Assembly (NCBI GenBank): GCA_029287595.1 | Contig: JARFQU010000002.1 | Coordinates: forward strand, 1 to 38,229 | Reading direction: 5' to 3' | Length of the DNA stretch: 38,229 nt | Origin: Halioglobus sp. | GTDB taxonomy: Bacteria; Pseudomonadota; Gammaproteobacteria; Pseudomonadales; Halieaceae | Shown here: positions 1 to 7,956 of the stretch, in pieces | How the letters are laid out: every line of letters starts with the position of its first letter | Position numbering within the stretch: position 1 is the first letter of the stretch | Position numbers and translations under genes: made by a program | Notes under the pieces: model-generated | What the model saw: the letters and a program-made list of their open reading frames with translations, nothing else | What the model was told of the DNA's origin: nothing | Database searches by the model: none

Positions 1-122
1 ATGAGCAGGTGGAAGAAGAATCCACCGTTGGCGACATTATCTCCAAACTGAAGCTGGTGAAGGAAGACGGCTACGGCCTGCTGATGATCGACAACGAACT
101 GGGTAACCGCACTCTGGTTTAG
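1..122 (+). CDS. 3' end of an unrecognised protein (partial)
   Basis: An open frame runs in from the left edge (codons starting at position 3) and ends at a TAG at 120-122, giving about 39 C-terminal residues. The peptide is acidic then mixed (it includes VGDIISKLKLVKEDGYGLL) and ends in NRTLV. Base composition and codon choice look like the neighbouring genes, so a genuine gene tail is likely. I do not recognise the family, and no motif or membrane segment is visible in this fragment. It runs in the same direction as the TonB receptor that follows after about 110 bases, but that gap looks long enough for a separate promoter. Confidence 0.5.
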   Translation, partial: EQVEEESTVGDIISKLKLVKEDGYGLLMIDNELGNRTLV

Positions 123-232
123 GCCGCCTCCCGGCGTCGTATCCTTAAAAAAGTGTGAATATTGCATGGCCCAATGAACTTTTATTGCCGTATCGTATAT
201 AGAGGGTAAAACCACTCACAGGGAGTTCCACA

Positions 233-2722
233 ATGCATAAGAAGTTAATAACTACGGCCGTAAACACCGCTATCCTCTCCACCCTGCTGTCAGTACCCAT
301 GCTGGCGTCGGCACAGAGCGGAGCACAATTGGAAGAAGTGGTGGTCACCGCGCGGAAACGCACAGAGAGCATGCAGGACGTGCCTATCGCCGTGACAGTA
401 TTTACCGCCCAGGATATCCAGGACGCGGGCATCGAGCGCCCCCAGGACTTTATCGGCCTGACCCCAAATGTCTCTATCGTGGATACTGCCAACGCCGGTG
501 ATACCCAGGTAACCATACGCGGACAGTACTCCACCCGGGATGCGGAATCCTCTTTTGCCTACGTGGTGGACGGCGTGCTGATCACCAACCCCAATGGCTT
601 TAACGGCGAGCTGTTCGACGTGGAGCAGATTGAGGTACTGAAAGGCCCCCAGGGCGCCCTGTACGGTCGTAATGCCACCTCCGGTGCGATCCTGGTGACC
701 ACCGCACGACCCGACAATGAATTCACCGGCAAGGTGATGGCTGGTGTGGGTGACGACAATCTGGTCAAGGGTCAGGCCATGGTCAGCGGCCCGATTGTCA
801 AGGACCAGTTGTACGGCCGCATCGCCTTCAGCTATCGGGATACCGATGGCCAGTTCGACAACAAATTTACCGGGGACGATGACACCGGCAATAACCTGGA
901 GGAAAAGAACATCCGGGGCCGCATGATCTGGGAACCTTCGGAAAACCTCACCCTGGACGCCACAGCCAGCTATCGCGATGTGGAAGCAGGTGCGATCAAC
1001 TTCAACGCCATTATCGCCCTCGACCAGGCTGCTGAATTCACGGGTGACGCGTCGCTGTATGAGGATGTCAACGACCACAACTTCCGCTATATCAACAATG
1101 TGAAGGGGGAGAACGAACAGGAAAATACCTTTTTCTCGCTGAAGGCAGACTACGAGATGGACATTGGCACCCTGACCCTGATCGGTGCCTACGACGACCT
1201 GGAGGAATACCTGCTGTCTGACGGCACCAGCGGCGCTTTCGGGGTTTACTCCAGCGTGCCAGGGAACGCCGCGTACGATCAATGCGTAGCCACCTTCAAC
1301 GCAATTGGTATCGACGGTTACGCCGATCTGCTGCAACCACCCTTCGGCGCTTTCCCGGATGGTGGCCCGCCCAATCTGGGCAACTCCTTTTTGCCACCCT
1401 ACGGCGCCGACAGCTGTGACGGCTACCAGTACCAGGAGCGCAACCAGGAGAGCACCAGCTTCGAGGCGCGCCTCGCTTCCAACAGCGATGGTAAACTGCG
1501 CTGGATGGGCGGTGTCTACTACGCGCACATAGAACGTGAGGTAATCGTAGGCTACGGCTCCGACCTGGGCCTGGGTTTTGAAAAACAGGCCTACATACCA
1601 CCCTCGGGTCGTAATCCCACAGACCAGTTATTCTGGGATGACTTCGATACCGACGTATACTCCGTCTTCGGCCAGATAGAATTGGATGTGTTCCAGCGAG
1701 GGGAACTCGCACTAGCGGCGCGCTATGACGAGGAGGACCGCGAGGTCAAAAATAATGTACCCAACGTGTTGAATGCGCAGGCATATGGTGGCGGTACTGC
1801 CCCGATCAACCCGGCATTTGCCAATTCGGACACTATTCCTGACCGGAGTGAGACTTTTGACGAGTTCCAGCCCAAGATCACCTACACCCAGGGTCTGACC
1901 GACGACATGAATGTCTACGCTTCCTACGGCCGCGGCTTCCGCTCGGGTGGCTTCAATAGCATCGGCAGTGAGGAAACGATACAGGATGCCTTCGGCACGT
2001 TCCCCACCGCCCCCCAGAACCTCAAGGACGATTACGACAAGGAGGTGACAGATACCTTCGAGTTGGGCATGAAGTCCGAGTGGCTGGACAACCGATTGCG
2101 GGTGAATGCGGCGGCGTTCTATACCGAGATCGACGACTACCAGTTCTTCAACTTCTTCGCTGGCCCTTTTGGCCTGTTGCGGGTTGTAAACAATATCGAT
2201 GAGGTAGAGATCTACGGTGCAGAGGTTGATTTTGTCTGGGCAGTGCATGACTACGTAACGCTTTCCGGCGGCTACGGCATGATCGATACCGAGATCAAAG
2301 AAAACAAAAACCGGCCCTACACCGAGGGCAACGACGTGCCCTACGCCCCAGAGGGCAGCGGTGCTCTGAGCCTGGATTTCAAGATGCCGATCTTCGGTGA
2401 TCTGGAGTTACTGACTCGCCTGGACTACGAATACGTGGGCGAAACCTGGTTCCACTCGGTGCAGAACGATAACACGGAAAATGCTTTTACAGGCTTGGGG
2501 TTCGGCACCGCCAACTTCAACAATGCCAAGCGCGACGACTTCTGGAAGATGAACCTGCGCGCCGGTATCGCCGGTGAGAACTGGTCCATCATGGCCTGGA
2601 GCCAGAACATCACCGACGAGGACTACCTGGAAGAAGTCATTCCGGCGCCGGAATTCGGCGGCTCCTTCTCTCATGACACTGTAGGTCGCGTTAGTGGCGT
2701 AGACTTTACCTACAACTTCTAG
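233..2722 (+). CDS. TonB-dependent outer-membrane receptor
   Basis: This 829-residue protein is an outer-membrane, energy-coupled transporter for a scarce substrate. Residues 1-27 form a signal peptide ending in ASA. A TonB box-like stretch (EEVVVTARK) follows at about 34-42. The plug domain comes next (about 45-165, with VTIRGQ and KGPQGALYGRNATSG). The rest is a roughly 22-strand barrel ending in the terminal phenylalanine (FTYNF) that barrel assembly recognises. The ATG follows an AGGGAG ribosome site about 8 bases upstream. The EEVVVTARKR and PQGALYGRN pattern is typical of the large receptor group found in marine and sphingomonad-like bacteria, which takes up siderophores, vitamins, glycans or aromatic compounds. 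The substrate cannot be read from sequence, and no dedicated sigma/anti-sigma pair or hydrolytic partner sits next to it. Family assignment is very sure; substrate is unknown. Confidence 0.95.
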   Translation: MHKKLITTAVNTAILSTLLSVPMLASAQSGAQLEEVVVTARKRTESMQDVPIAVTVFTAQDIQDAGIERPQDFIGLTPNVSIVDTANAGDTQVTIRGQYSTRDAESSFAYVVDGVLITNPNGFNGELFDVEQIEVLKGPQGALYGRNATSGAILVTTARPDNEFTGKVMAGVGDDNLVKGQAMVSGPIVKDQLYGRIAFSYRDTDGQFDNKFTGDDDTGNNLEEKNIRGRMIWEPSENLTLDATASYRDVEAGAINFNAIIALDQAAEFTGDASLYEDVNDHNFRYINNVKGENEQENTFFSLKADYEMDIGTLTLIGAYDDLEEYLLSDGTSGAFGVYSSVPGNAAYDQCVATFNAIGIDGYADLLQPPFGAFPDGGPPNLGNSFLPPYGADSCDGYQYQERNQESTSFEARLASNSDGKLRWMGGVYYAHIEREVIVGYGSDLGLGFEKQAYIPPSGRNPTDQLFWDDFDTDVYSVFGQIELDVFQRGELALAARYDEEDREVKNNVPNVLNAQAYGGGTAPINPAFANSDTIPDRSETFDEFQPKITYTQGLTDDMNVYASYGRGFRSGGFNSIGSEETIQDAFGTFPTAPQNLKDDYDKEVTDTFELGMKSEWLDNRLRVNAAAFYTEIDDYQFFNFFAGPFGLLRVVNNIDEVEIYGAEVDFVWAVHDYVTLSGGYGMIDTEIKENKNRPYTEGNDVPYAPEGSGALSLDFKMPIFGDLELLTRLDYEYVGETWFHSVQNDNTENAFTGLGFGTANFNNAKRDDFWKMNLRAGIAGENWSIMAWSQNITDEDYLEEVIPAPEFGGSFSHDTVGRVSGVDFTYNF

Positions 2723-2748
2723 ATTTCCTGCTGTAGGTAGCAAACCAT

Positions 2749-2785
2749 AGGGAGACGGGTTACAAACCCGTCTCCCTTTTTTTAT
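2749..2785 (+). terminator. Intrinsic terminator of the TonB receptor gene
   Basis: A perfect 12-base-pair stem (2749-2760 with 2766-2777) encloses the five-base loop TACAA and runs straight into a T-rich tract (to about 2783). It starts 27 bases after the receptor stop codon. This is a textbook rho-independent terminator for plus-strand transcription. The perfect stem with A residues 5' of it also allows some function on the minus strand. Confidence 0.93.
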
Positions 2786-2843
2786 GGCTCTTTGACACGC
2801 CCCTGCTTATCTCAGGCCCGGTCTCGTCTAGCTACGCTGGAAT

Positions 2844-2936
2844 GGAAGGTGTTTCTCGTGCTAGCGGTACCGGGCGGGAAAGTGTTTCTCAGTCGCTCCA
2901 CGATATTCGCTTGGTGAGAAACACTTTCCCGCCCGG
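2844..2936. repeat. Long inverted repeat with a third direct copy of its inner motif
   Basis: A perfect 22-base inverted repeat has arms at 2870-2891 and 2915-2936 around a 23-base loop. The arms carry the motif GGAAAGTGTTTCTC (plus strand 2877-2890, minus strand 2916-2929). A third near-copy, GGAAGGTGTTTCTC, lies in direct orientation at 2844-2857. The flanks outside the arms (CTAGC and its partner GGCTAAG) are also weakly complementary. It lies between two convergent genes, downstream of a complete terminator, and has no T-run, so it does not look like an ordinary terminator. It could be a REP-like element, a remnant of a small mobile element, or a protein-binding site. Confidence 0.8.
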
Positions 2937-3018
2937 ACCCGTTGGCTAAGACCAAATCCAGAAATAGACCGTTTCTACAATTTATCGAAAAATCCCGGCA
3001 ATGCCCGACAAACCTTCT

Positions 3019-3906
3019 TTATGCCAGTTTGCCCACCAGGAAATCTGCCTGCTCGGTAACAAACGTCTCAAACAAGGGCTCGTAATAGGGCTCGAAGTGG
3101 TTACATTCGTATTCTCGTAACTCTGCGTTTGGCATCTTTGCCGCCATAATACGAATATCCTCAATCGCCACCAGCGAATCGTGCACACCACCCATCAGCA
3201 GGGTGGGTGCGGTAACCTTATGGGCGACCAATGTGGCCCGGTACAGGGGCAGCTTCAGCAGGGAACGCGCCGTCACCTCGTTTTTCCAGGTGGAACCTTC
3301 CGGCACCAGGCCCAGGTAGCCGTCCCAACATTCCGGAGTATTCATGACCGCATTATCCCCGGGCCTACCGACCAGTGGAAAATACAGTGGTGACAGTCCC
3401 AGCGCGCCGCGCAGGGTGTCTGTGAGCCCGATCAGGGTTGATTTCAGCATGTAGACCAAGCCGAAGGCTTTGACCGCACTGGCGGTGTCTGCGGCCAGCA
3501 CCTGGGACACCACCGCACTGATATCGTGGTCATCGGCTGCTACCTGGATCACATGAGCACCGCCAAAAGAAGAGCCCCAGATGGCCAGGCGCTCGCCGTC
3601 CACCTGCGGCAGGCCGCGCACATGGGCCAGGGCCGCATGCCAGTCCTGCTTCTGTTTCTGCGGGATAAGCAACTGCCGCGGCTCGCCGGCGCTCTCGCCC
3701 CAGTGGCGATAGTCGAAAGTGAATACGGCCAGTCCGCGCTCGGCAAAGCGCTGCGCAAAAGCCGGCAGGCGAAAATCCTGTTGCGCTCCCAGGCCGTGGC
3801 CCATCACCACCACCGCTGGCCGTTCGACGCCATCCGGCAGGAACAGTGTGCCGGCGCAATCGGTGCCGTGGCTGTCAAAAAGAGATTGAGACACTAAGAC
3901 AGCCAT
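3019..3906 (-). CDS. Alpha/beta hydrolase (dienelactone hydrolase-like)
   Basis: This 295-residue protein has no signal peptide and is probably a cytoplasmic serine hydrolase. The oxyanion HGxG-type loop is seen in MGHGLGAQQ (about 35-43). The nucleophile elbow GSSFG places the catalytic serine at 113. Likely acid and histidine are Asp243 (GVHDSL) and His270 (CNHFEPYY), in the order expected for the fold. FDYRHWGESAG after the second strand is typical of the YcjY/dienelactone-hydrolase-like group. The start follows an AGGAGC site at suitable spacing. The substrate (ester, lactone or peptide) cannot be told. It is transcribed after the DUF2141 gene with a 36-base gap and may share its transcript. 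Confidence 0.9.
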   Translation of the reverse strand: MAVLVSQSLFDSHGTDCAGTLFLPDGVERPAVVVMGHGLGAQQDFRLPAFAQRFAERGLAVFTFDYRHWGESAGEPRQLLIPQKQKQDWHAALAHVRGLPQVDGERLAIWGSSFGGAHVIQVAADDHDISAVVSQVLAADTASAVKAFGLVYMLKSTLIGLTDTLRGALGLSPLYFPLVGRPGDNAVMNTPECWDGYLGLVPEGSTWKNEVTARSLLKLPLYRATLVAHKVTAPTLLMGGVHDSLVAIEDIRIMAAKMPNAELREYECNHFEPYYEPLFETFVTEQADFLVGKLA

Positions 3907-3942
3907 AGAAACAGCTCCTGTTAATTACGTTTCACGCCCTGA

Positions 3943-4404
3943 CTAGATCGCCGCTATCGACAGGCGTTGGACGACCAACTCGTCACCTACCCGGAACACG
4001 GCATCCTCATAGCGAGGCGGTCCATACCTGGGCTTCGCATTATTCGACAGCGCCAGTGGCTCCTTGGGAATACCGATGAAATTGGTATCGAGCTTACCGT
4101 TGTTATTGCTGTCATAAAAAATGGAGAATGCGTATTCCCCGGGCAATAAGTTGAGCTCGGTGCGCACCACTTCCCCTTCGAGGGCTTCGGCGATCACAAC
4201 TTTTCGTTGCAATATCGTATCATCACCCAGCCAGGTGTCTTCGGAATCGTACACGGCGATATAAATATTGCCATCGGCCTGGTCCAGACCGGTAAGTTCA
4301 ATACGGACTGTGGCTTTCGCCTCTGTCTCCGACAGGGCGGGCCAGGGCAAGAGGATCAGCAGTACAAGTACCAGGGGGGAAACCCTGTCGAGCCAGCCAG
4401 TCAT
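3943..4404 (-). CDS. DUF2141 family secreted protein
   Basis: I place the start at the ATG at 4404, which follows a strong GGGAGGAG site. A frame extends a further 22 codons upstream but has no such support. The protein has 153 residues: a hydrophobic signal peptide (about 1-25, ending PALS) and then a beta-rich domain with the DUF2141 features LTGLDQADGNIYIAVYD, LLPGEYAFSIFYDSNNNGKLD and FIGIPKEPLALSNNA. The DSNNNGKLD segment resembles a calcium-binding loop. The family is periplasmic or surface-located and its function is not established. It lies 84 bases after aceE on the same strand, with no convincing terminator between. Confidence 0.88.
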   Translation of the reverse strand: MTGWLDRVSPLVLVLLILLPWPALSETEAKATVRIELTGLDQADGNIYIAVYDSEDTWLGDDTILQRKVVIAEALEGEVVRTELNLLPGEYAFSIFYDSNNNGKLDTNFIGIPKEPLALSNNAKPRYGPPRYEDAVFRVGDELVVQRLSIAAI

Positions 4405-4488
4405 ACCTTTCTCCTCCCAATGACAGTGGGTAATGTTATTTAGTCCTCTCCGCCAGCCAACAAGCAACATAACGGAAGATGTAACAGG

Positions 4489-7167
4489 CTAACGCGCCGC
4501 CGGATCCACCTTCTGCGCATCGATGCCCAAAGTCGAGGTCTGCTCACGCAACACCTGTTCACTCATCCGGCCGCTGCGATACAATTCCACCAGCGCGGCC
4601 TGCACGATATGGGCGGTGCTCACCTCGAAGTGATCGCGCAAATCCTCGCGGGACTCACTGAGGCCGAAACCGTCTGTGCCCAGCACGGTATAGGATTCTG
4701 GCATCCAGCGGGCGATACCACCGGGCAGGGACTTGAGGTAGTCGCTCACGGCGATTACCGGCCCTGTGGCAGTGGCAAACAGGCCTTCCACGTATGGCTG
4801 CGGGCGAGGACTAAGGGGATCCAGGCGCGCCTGGCGCTCGCAGGCCTCCGCTTCCCGGGCCAGCTCGACATAACTGGTGACACTCCAGATCGCCGGCGCG
4901 TAACCCAGGTCTTTCAGTATCCCCGCCGCGGCAATCGCCTGTTGCATCATCGAGCCGCTGGCCAGCAGGTCAATCGGCTCGCCACTGCCCTGGCGCGGGT
5001 GACAACAGTAAGCGCCCTTGATAATACCCTCTTCAATGTTCTCGCCTTCGGGCATCGCCGGCATCTGATAATTTTCGTTATACAGGGTGATGTAGTAAAA
5101 AATATTTTCGCCCAACTGGTACATGCGATGAATGCCATCGCGCACAATCACCGCGAGCTCATAGGCAAAAGCGGGATCGTAACTCTTCAGATTGGGGAAG
5201 GTGCTGGCCAGCACATGGGAGTGACCGTCTTCGTGCTGCAGGCCCTCGCCATTGAGCGTGGTGCGCCCGGCAGTCCCGCCCAACAGGAAGCCCCGGGTCA
5301 TCATATCGGCGCAGGACCAGATCATATCGCCGACACGTTGAAAACCGAACATGGAGTAAAAAATATAAAACGGAATGGTGGGCACACCGTGCACCGCGTA
5401 TGCGGTCCCCGCGGCCAGGAAAGAAGCCATGGCGCCGGTTTCACAGATACCTTCCTGCATAATCTGGCCGTCCACCGCCTCGCGATAGGACATCAGTGAG
5501 TCGGCATCCACCGGAGTATAGTTCTGGCCCTCGGGTGAATAGATACCCGCCACCTTGAACAGCGCGTCCATACCGAAGGTGCGGGCCTCATCAGGTACGA
5601 TGGGCACCACGTAGTCACCCAGGCTATCGTCCTTCATCAACTGTGCCAGCATGCGCACCATAGCCATGGTGGTAGAGGCAGCGCGATCGCCGGTGCCATC
5701 GATGGCGCTTTGGAATACTTCCAATGCAGGGGCAGCGAGCGCCGGGCATTCTACCTTGCGCTCCGGCAGGTAGCCCCCGAGGCGTTCACGATGCTCACGC
5801 AGGTAGAGCATTTCCGGGCTATCTTCCGGCGGCCGGTAAAAGTCAGCACGAACAATCGCCTCGTCGTCCAGCGGAATGCCGTAGTCCCGGGCACAGGCCA
5901 GGCGTTCTTCGGCGTTGAGGTCTTTCTTCTGGTGCGCGGTGTTGCGCCCCTGGGCAGCGGGTCCCATGCCGTCGCCTTTCACTGTTTTCACCAGGATAAC
6001 CGTGGGCTTGTCCGTGGTGGCACTGGCCCGGGCAAAAGCCGCGTAGACCTTCTTGGGATCCTGCCCGCCGCGCTTGATTTGTTTCAACTCCTCGTCGGTG
6101 AGGGAGTTCATCATGCGCTCCAGTTCACTGTCACCATGTACCCAGTGCTCGCGCTGTTCATTGCCCGGCATAATGGAGTAGCGCTGGTAATCGCCATCCA
6201 CGCAGTCTTCCATGCGCTTGCGCAATATGCCCTTGCTGTCCTGGGCCAGCAGCCCGTCCCAGCCACTGCCCCAGATGACCTTGATCACGTTCCAGTCGGC
6301 GCCACGGAAGGCGCGTTCCAGCTCCTGTATGATTTTGCCGTTGCCCCGCACTGGTCCATCCAGGCGCTGCAGGTTGCAATTCACCACCAGCACCAGGTTG
6401 TCCAGCTGCTCCCGGGCGGCGATGCTGATGGTACCCAGCACTTCCGGTTCATCCGACTCACCGTCACCGATAAAGCACCAGAACTTGCCGCCGCTGCGCG
6501 GTTTCAGGCCGCGGTTTTCCAGGTACTTGGCAAAGCGCGCCTGGTAGATAGCCGAGGGGGTGGACAGTCCCATGGAGGCATTGGGCATCTGCCAGAATTC
6601 AGGCATGGAACGCGGGTGCGGGTAGGAGCAAAGCCCGCCACCGGGTTGCAGCTCACGACGAAAATTGCGTAACTGCTGCTCACTCAGGCGCCCTTCGACA
6701 AAAGCCCGGGCATAGATGCCGGGGGCCGCATGGGGCTGTGGCAGCACCAGGTCACCACCGTATTCCTGCGAGCGACCGCGGAAAAAATGCTGGAAGCCGA
6801 CTTCCAGCATGGTCGCAGCGGAAGCATAGGTGGCGATATGCCCGCCTACGCCGGTACCTTCATCCTGGCCGCGCAATACCATTGCCATGGCGTTCCAGCG
6901 CACAATATTTTCAATCTTTTTTTCCAGCTCGATATCACCCGGATAGGCGGGTTGCTCGGAAACAGGTATGGTATTGATGTAGGGCGTATTGAGCGTTGCC
7001 TCGCTGAGCAAGGTACCGCTGTTCAGCACATGATTTTGCAGAGCGCGCAATATATCCAGAACACCGGCTTCCCCGTATTCCCGCCGAATGCTGTCCAGCG
7101 CGTCTATCCACTCCTGCCGATCGCTGGCCAGATCATCTATCAGCGTTGGTTGAATGTTTCTCTCCAT
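4489..7167 (-). CDS. aceE: Pyruvate dehydrogenase E1, homodimeric type
   Basis: The 892-residue product matches the usual AceE length (E. coli 887). E1 decarboxylates a 2-oxoacid with thiamine diphosphate and acylates the lipoyl group of E2 in the cytoplasmic dehydrogenase complex. The thiamine-binding motif runs from GDGESDEPE (234-242) to NCNLQRLDGPV (263-273). The histidines equivalent to the E. coli active-site pair are His110 (GGHIATYA) and His146 (QPHAAPG). The ATG follows an AGGAAGGG site. The oddity is context: aceF and lpd do not follow, and the next gene is a DUF2141 protein. It could be the main E1 with its partners elsewhere, a second paralogue, or an AceE-like 2-oxobutyrate dehydrogenase E1 (MdeB type). 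Family certain; physiological substrate less so. Confidence 0.95.
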   Translation of the reverse strand: MERNIQPTLIDDLASDRQEWIDALDSIRREYGEAGVLDILRALQNHVLNSGTLLSEATLNTPYINTIPVSEQPAYPGDIELEKKIENIVRWNAMAMVLRGQDEGTGVGGHIATYASAATMLEVGFQHFFRGRSQEYGGDLVLPQPHAAPGIYARAFVEGRLSEQQLRNFRRELQPGGGLCSYPHPRSMPEFWQMPNASMGLSTPSAIYQARFAKYLENRGLKPRSGGKFWCFIGDGESDEPEVLGTISIAAREQLDNLVLVVNCNLQRLDGPVRGNGKIIQELERAFRGADWNVIKVIWGSGWDGLLAQDSKGILRKRMEDCVDGDYQRYSIMPGNEQREHWVHGDSELERMMNSLTDEELKQIKRGGQDPKKVYAAFARASATTDKPTVILVKTVKGDGMGPAAQGRNTAHQKKDLNAEERLACARDYGIPLDDEAIVRADFYRPPEDSPEMLYLREHRERLGGYLPERKVECPALAAPALEVFQSAIDGTGDRAASTTMAMVRMLAQLMKDDSLGDYVVPIVPDEARTFGMDALFKVAGIYSPEGQNYTPVDADSLMSYREAVDGQIMQEGICETGAMASFLAAGTAYAVHGVPTIPFYIFYSMFGFQRVGDMIWSCADMMTRGFLLGGTAGRTTLNGEGLQHEDGHSHVLASTFPNLKSYDPAFAYELAVIVRDGIHRMYQLGENIFYYITLYNENYQMPAMPEGENIEEGIIKGAYCCHPRQGSGEPIDLLASGSMMQQAIAAAGILKDLGYAPAIWSVTSYVELAREAEACERQARLDPLSPRPQPYVEGLFATATGPVIAVSDYLKSLPGGIARWMPESYTVLGTDGFGLSESREDLRDHFEVSTAHIVQAALVELYRSGRMSEQVLREQTSTLGIDAQKVDPAAR

Positions 7168-7200
7168 CCCTTCCTACCATTGGTTGGTCGTTTAATTGTA

Positions 7201-7216
7201 GGTTATAACCGTTGCA
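7201..7216. promoter_or_regulatory. Palindrome and repeated 12-mer upstream of aceE
   Basis: The bases at 7201-7210 (GGTTATAACC) form a perfect ten-base palindrome 34 bases upstream of the aceE start. The overlapping 12-mer ATAACCGTTGCA at 7205-7216 occurs again in the same orientation at 14922-14933, upstream of the CaiB gene. This is compatible with an operator, but no regulator gene is seen nearby and no match to a named consensus is claimed. Confidence 0.3.
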
Positions 7217-7396
7217 TCGGTCGACTTGGATCTCTGTGCAAATAGGGCTGCGCCTCACACCGAAAGGGCATACAATACAGCATGTCAAACGTGCCCTGGG
7301 GCGTGCCTGTGGGGCCTAAGTACTTTCGTCGCAACGTTGTGAGTAAAGCATATCAATCTGGAACGCAATAGCCTGGGCCTGGGCCTCAAGCCGGCA

Positions 7397-7939
7397 TTGA
7401 TCTTAGTGGACATGATCAAGGGCTTTACCGACCCCGAATGCCCACTTGGCTGCTCCTGCCCGGAGGTAGTAGCCGCCAATGCCAGACTCCTCGAGGAATT
7501 TCACACTCGCGCACTGCCGGTGTTTTTCACCACGGTAGTCTACCACCATGAACAGCAGGCCACTGTGTTTCGTCAGCGTATAGCAGCGCTCAATGTGCTC
7601 ACACCCGACTCAAGCTGGGTGCAAGTGGACGATCATCTGCAGATGCGGGACGGCGATGAGATAGTCGAAAAACAATGGGCAAGTGCTTTCCACGGGACAG
7701 ACCTGGACCGGCGTTTACGGGACCGAAACGTAGACTCCCTGGTGGTGACAGGGCTGACCACCAGCGGTTGCGTGCGCGCTACTGTGGTGGATGGCCTGCA
7801 ATATAACTACCCGGTGGTGGTCCCGCGCGAGGCCGTGGGCGATCGCAACCATGCAGCCCATGAAGCCAACCTGTTTGATTTGCACGCCAAATATGCTGAC
7901 GTCATGCCGCTGGCGGAAGTCGTCGCGGCGCTGCCCTGA
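7397..7939 (+). CDS. Isochorismatase/N-carbamoylsarcosine amidase-type hydrolase
   Basis: This cysteine hydrolase has the family's Asp-Lys-Cys triad: Asp5 (ILVDMIKGF), Lys92 (VEKQWASAF) and Cys125 (TTSGCVRAT), numbered from the TTG at 7397. TSGCVRAT and FTDPECPLG favour the N-carbamoylsarcosine amidohydrolase side of the superfamily, which hydrolyses N-carbamoyl compounds to amine, CO2 and ammonia. It converges on hyuB, which fits a role in hydantoin or N-carbamoyl compound breakdown. The start is doubtful: the homologous stretch LGLGLKPAL continues upstream of the TTG in frame to a stop at 7340-7342 with no ATG, GTG or TTG. A separate frame begins with ATG at 7282 and stops at 7369-7371. A frameshift or a non-canonical start is therefore possible, and the listed 180 residues are probably short at the N-terminus. 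Confidence 0.82.
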   Translation: MILVDMIKGFTDPECPLGCSCPEVVAANARLLEEFHTRALPVFFTTVVYHHEQQATVFRQRIAALNVLTPDSSWVQVDDHLQMRDGDEIVEKQWASAFHGTDLDRRLRDRNVDSLVVTGLTTSGCVRATVVDGLQYNYPVVVPREAVGDRNHAAHEANLFDLHAKYADVMPLAEVVAALP

Positions 7940-7956
7940 GCCGGAACCGGATTAAT

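Noticed and set aside
290-1528. 412-codon open frame on the minus strand opposite the TonB receptor
   Set aside because: Antisense shadow of a well-supported receptor gene, with low-complexity valine/glycine-rich translation and no recognisable domain.
2844-2936. CRISPR array or integron attC site
   Set aside because: There are only three motif copies, one inverted, without regular spacers, and the attC core bases are not present.
7168-7200. PdhR-like operator upstream of aceE
   Set aside because: The TTGGT repeats there are direct and do not form the inverted arrangement the E. coli PdhR site needs.
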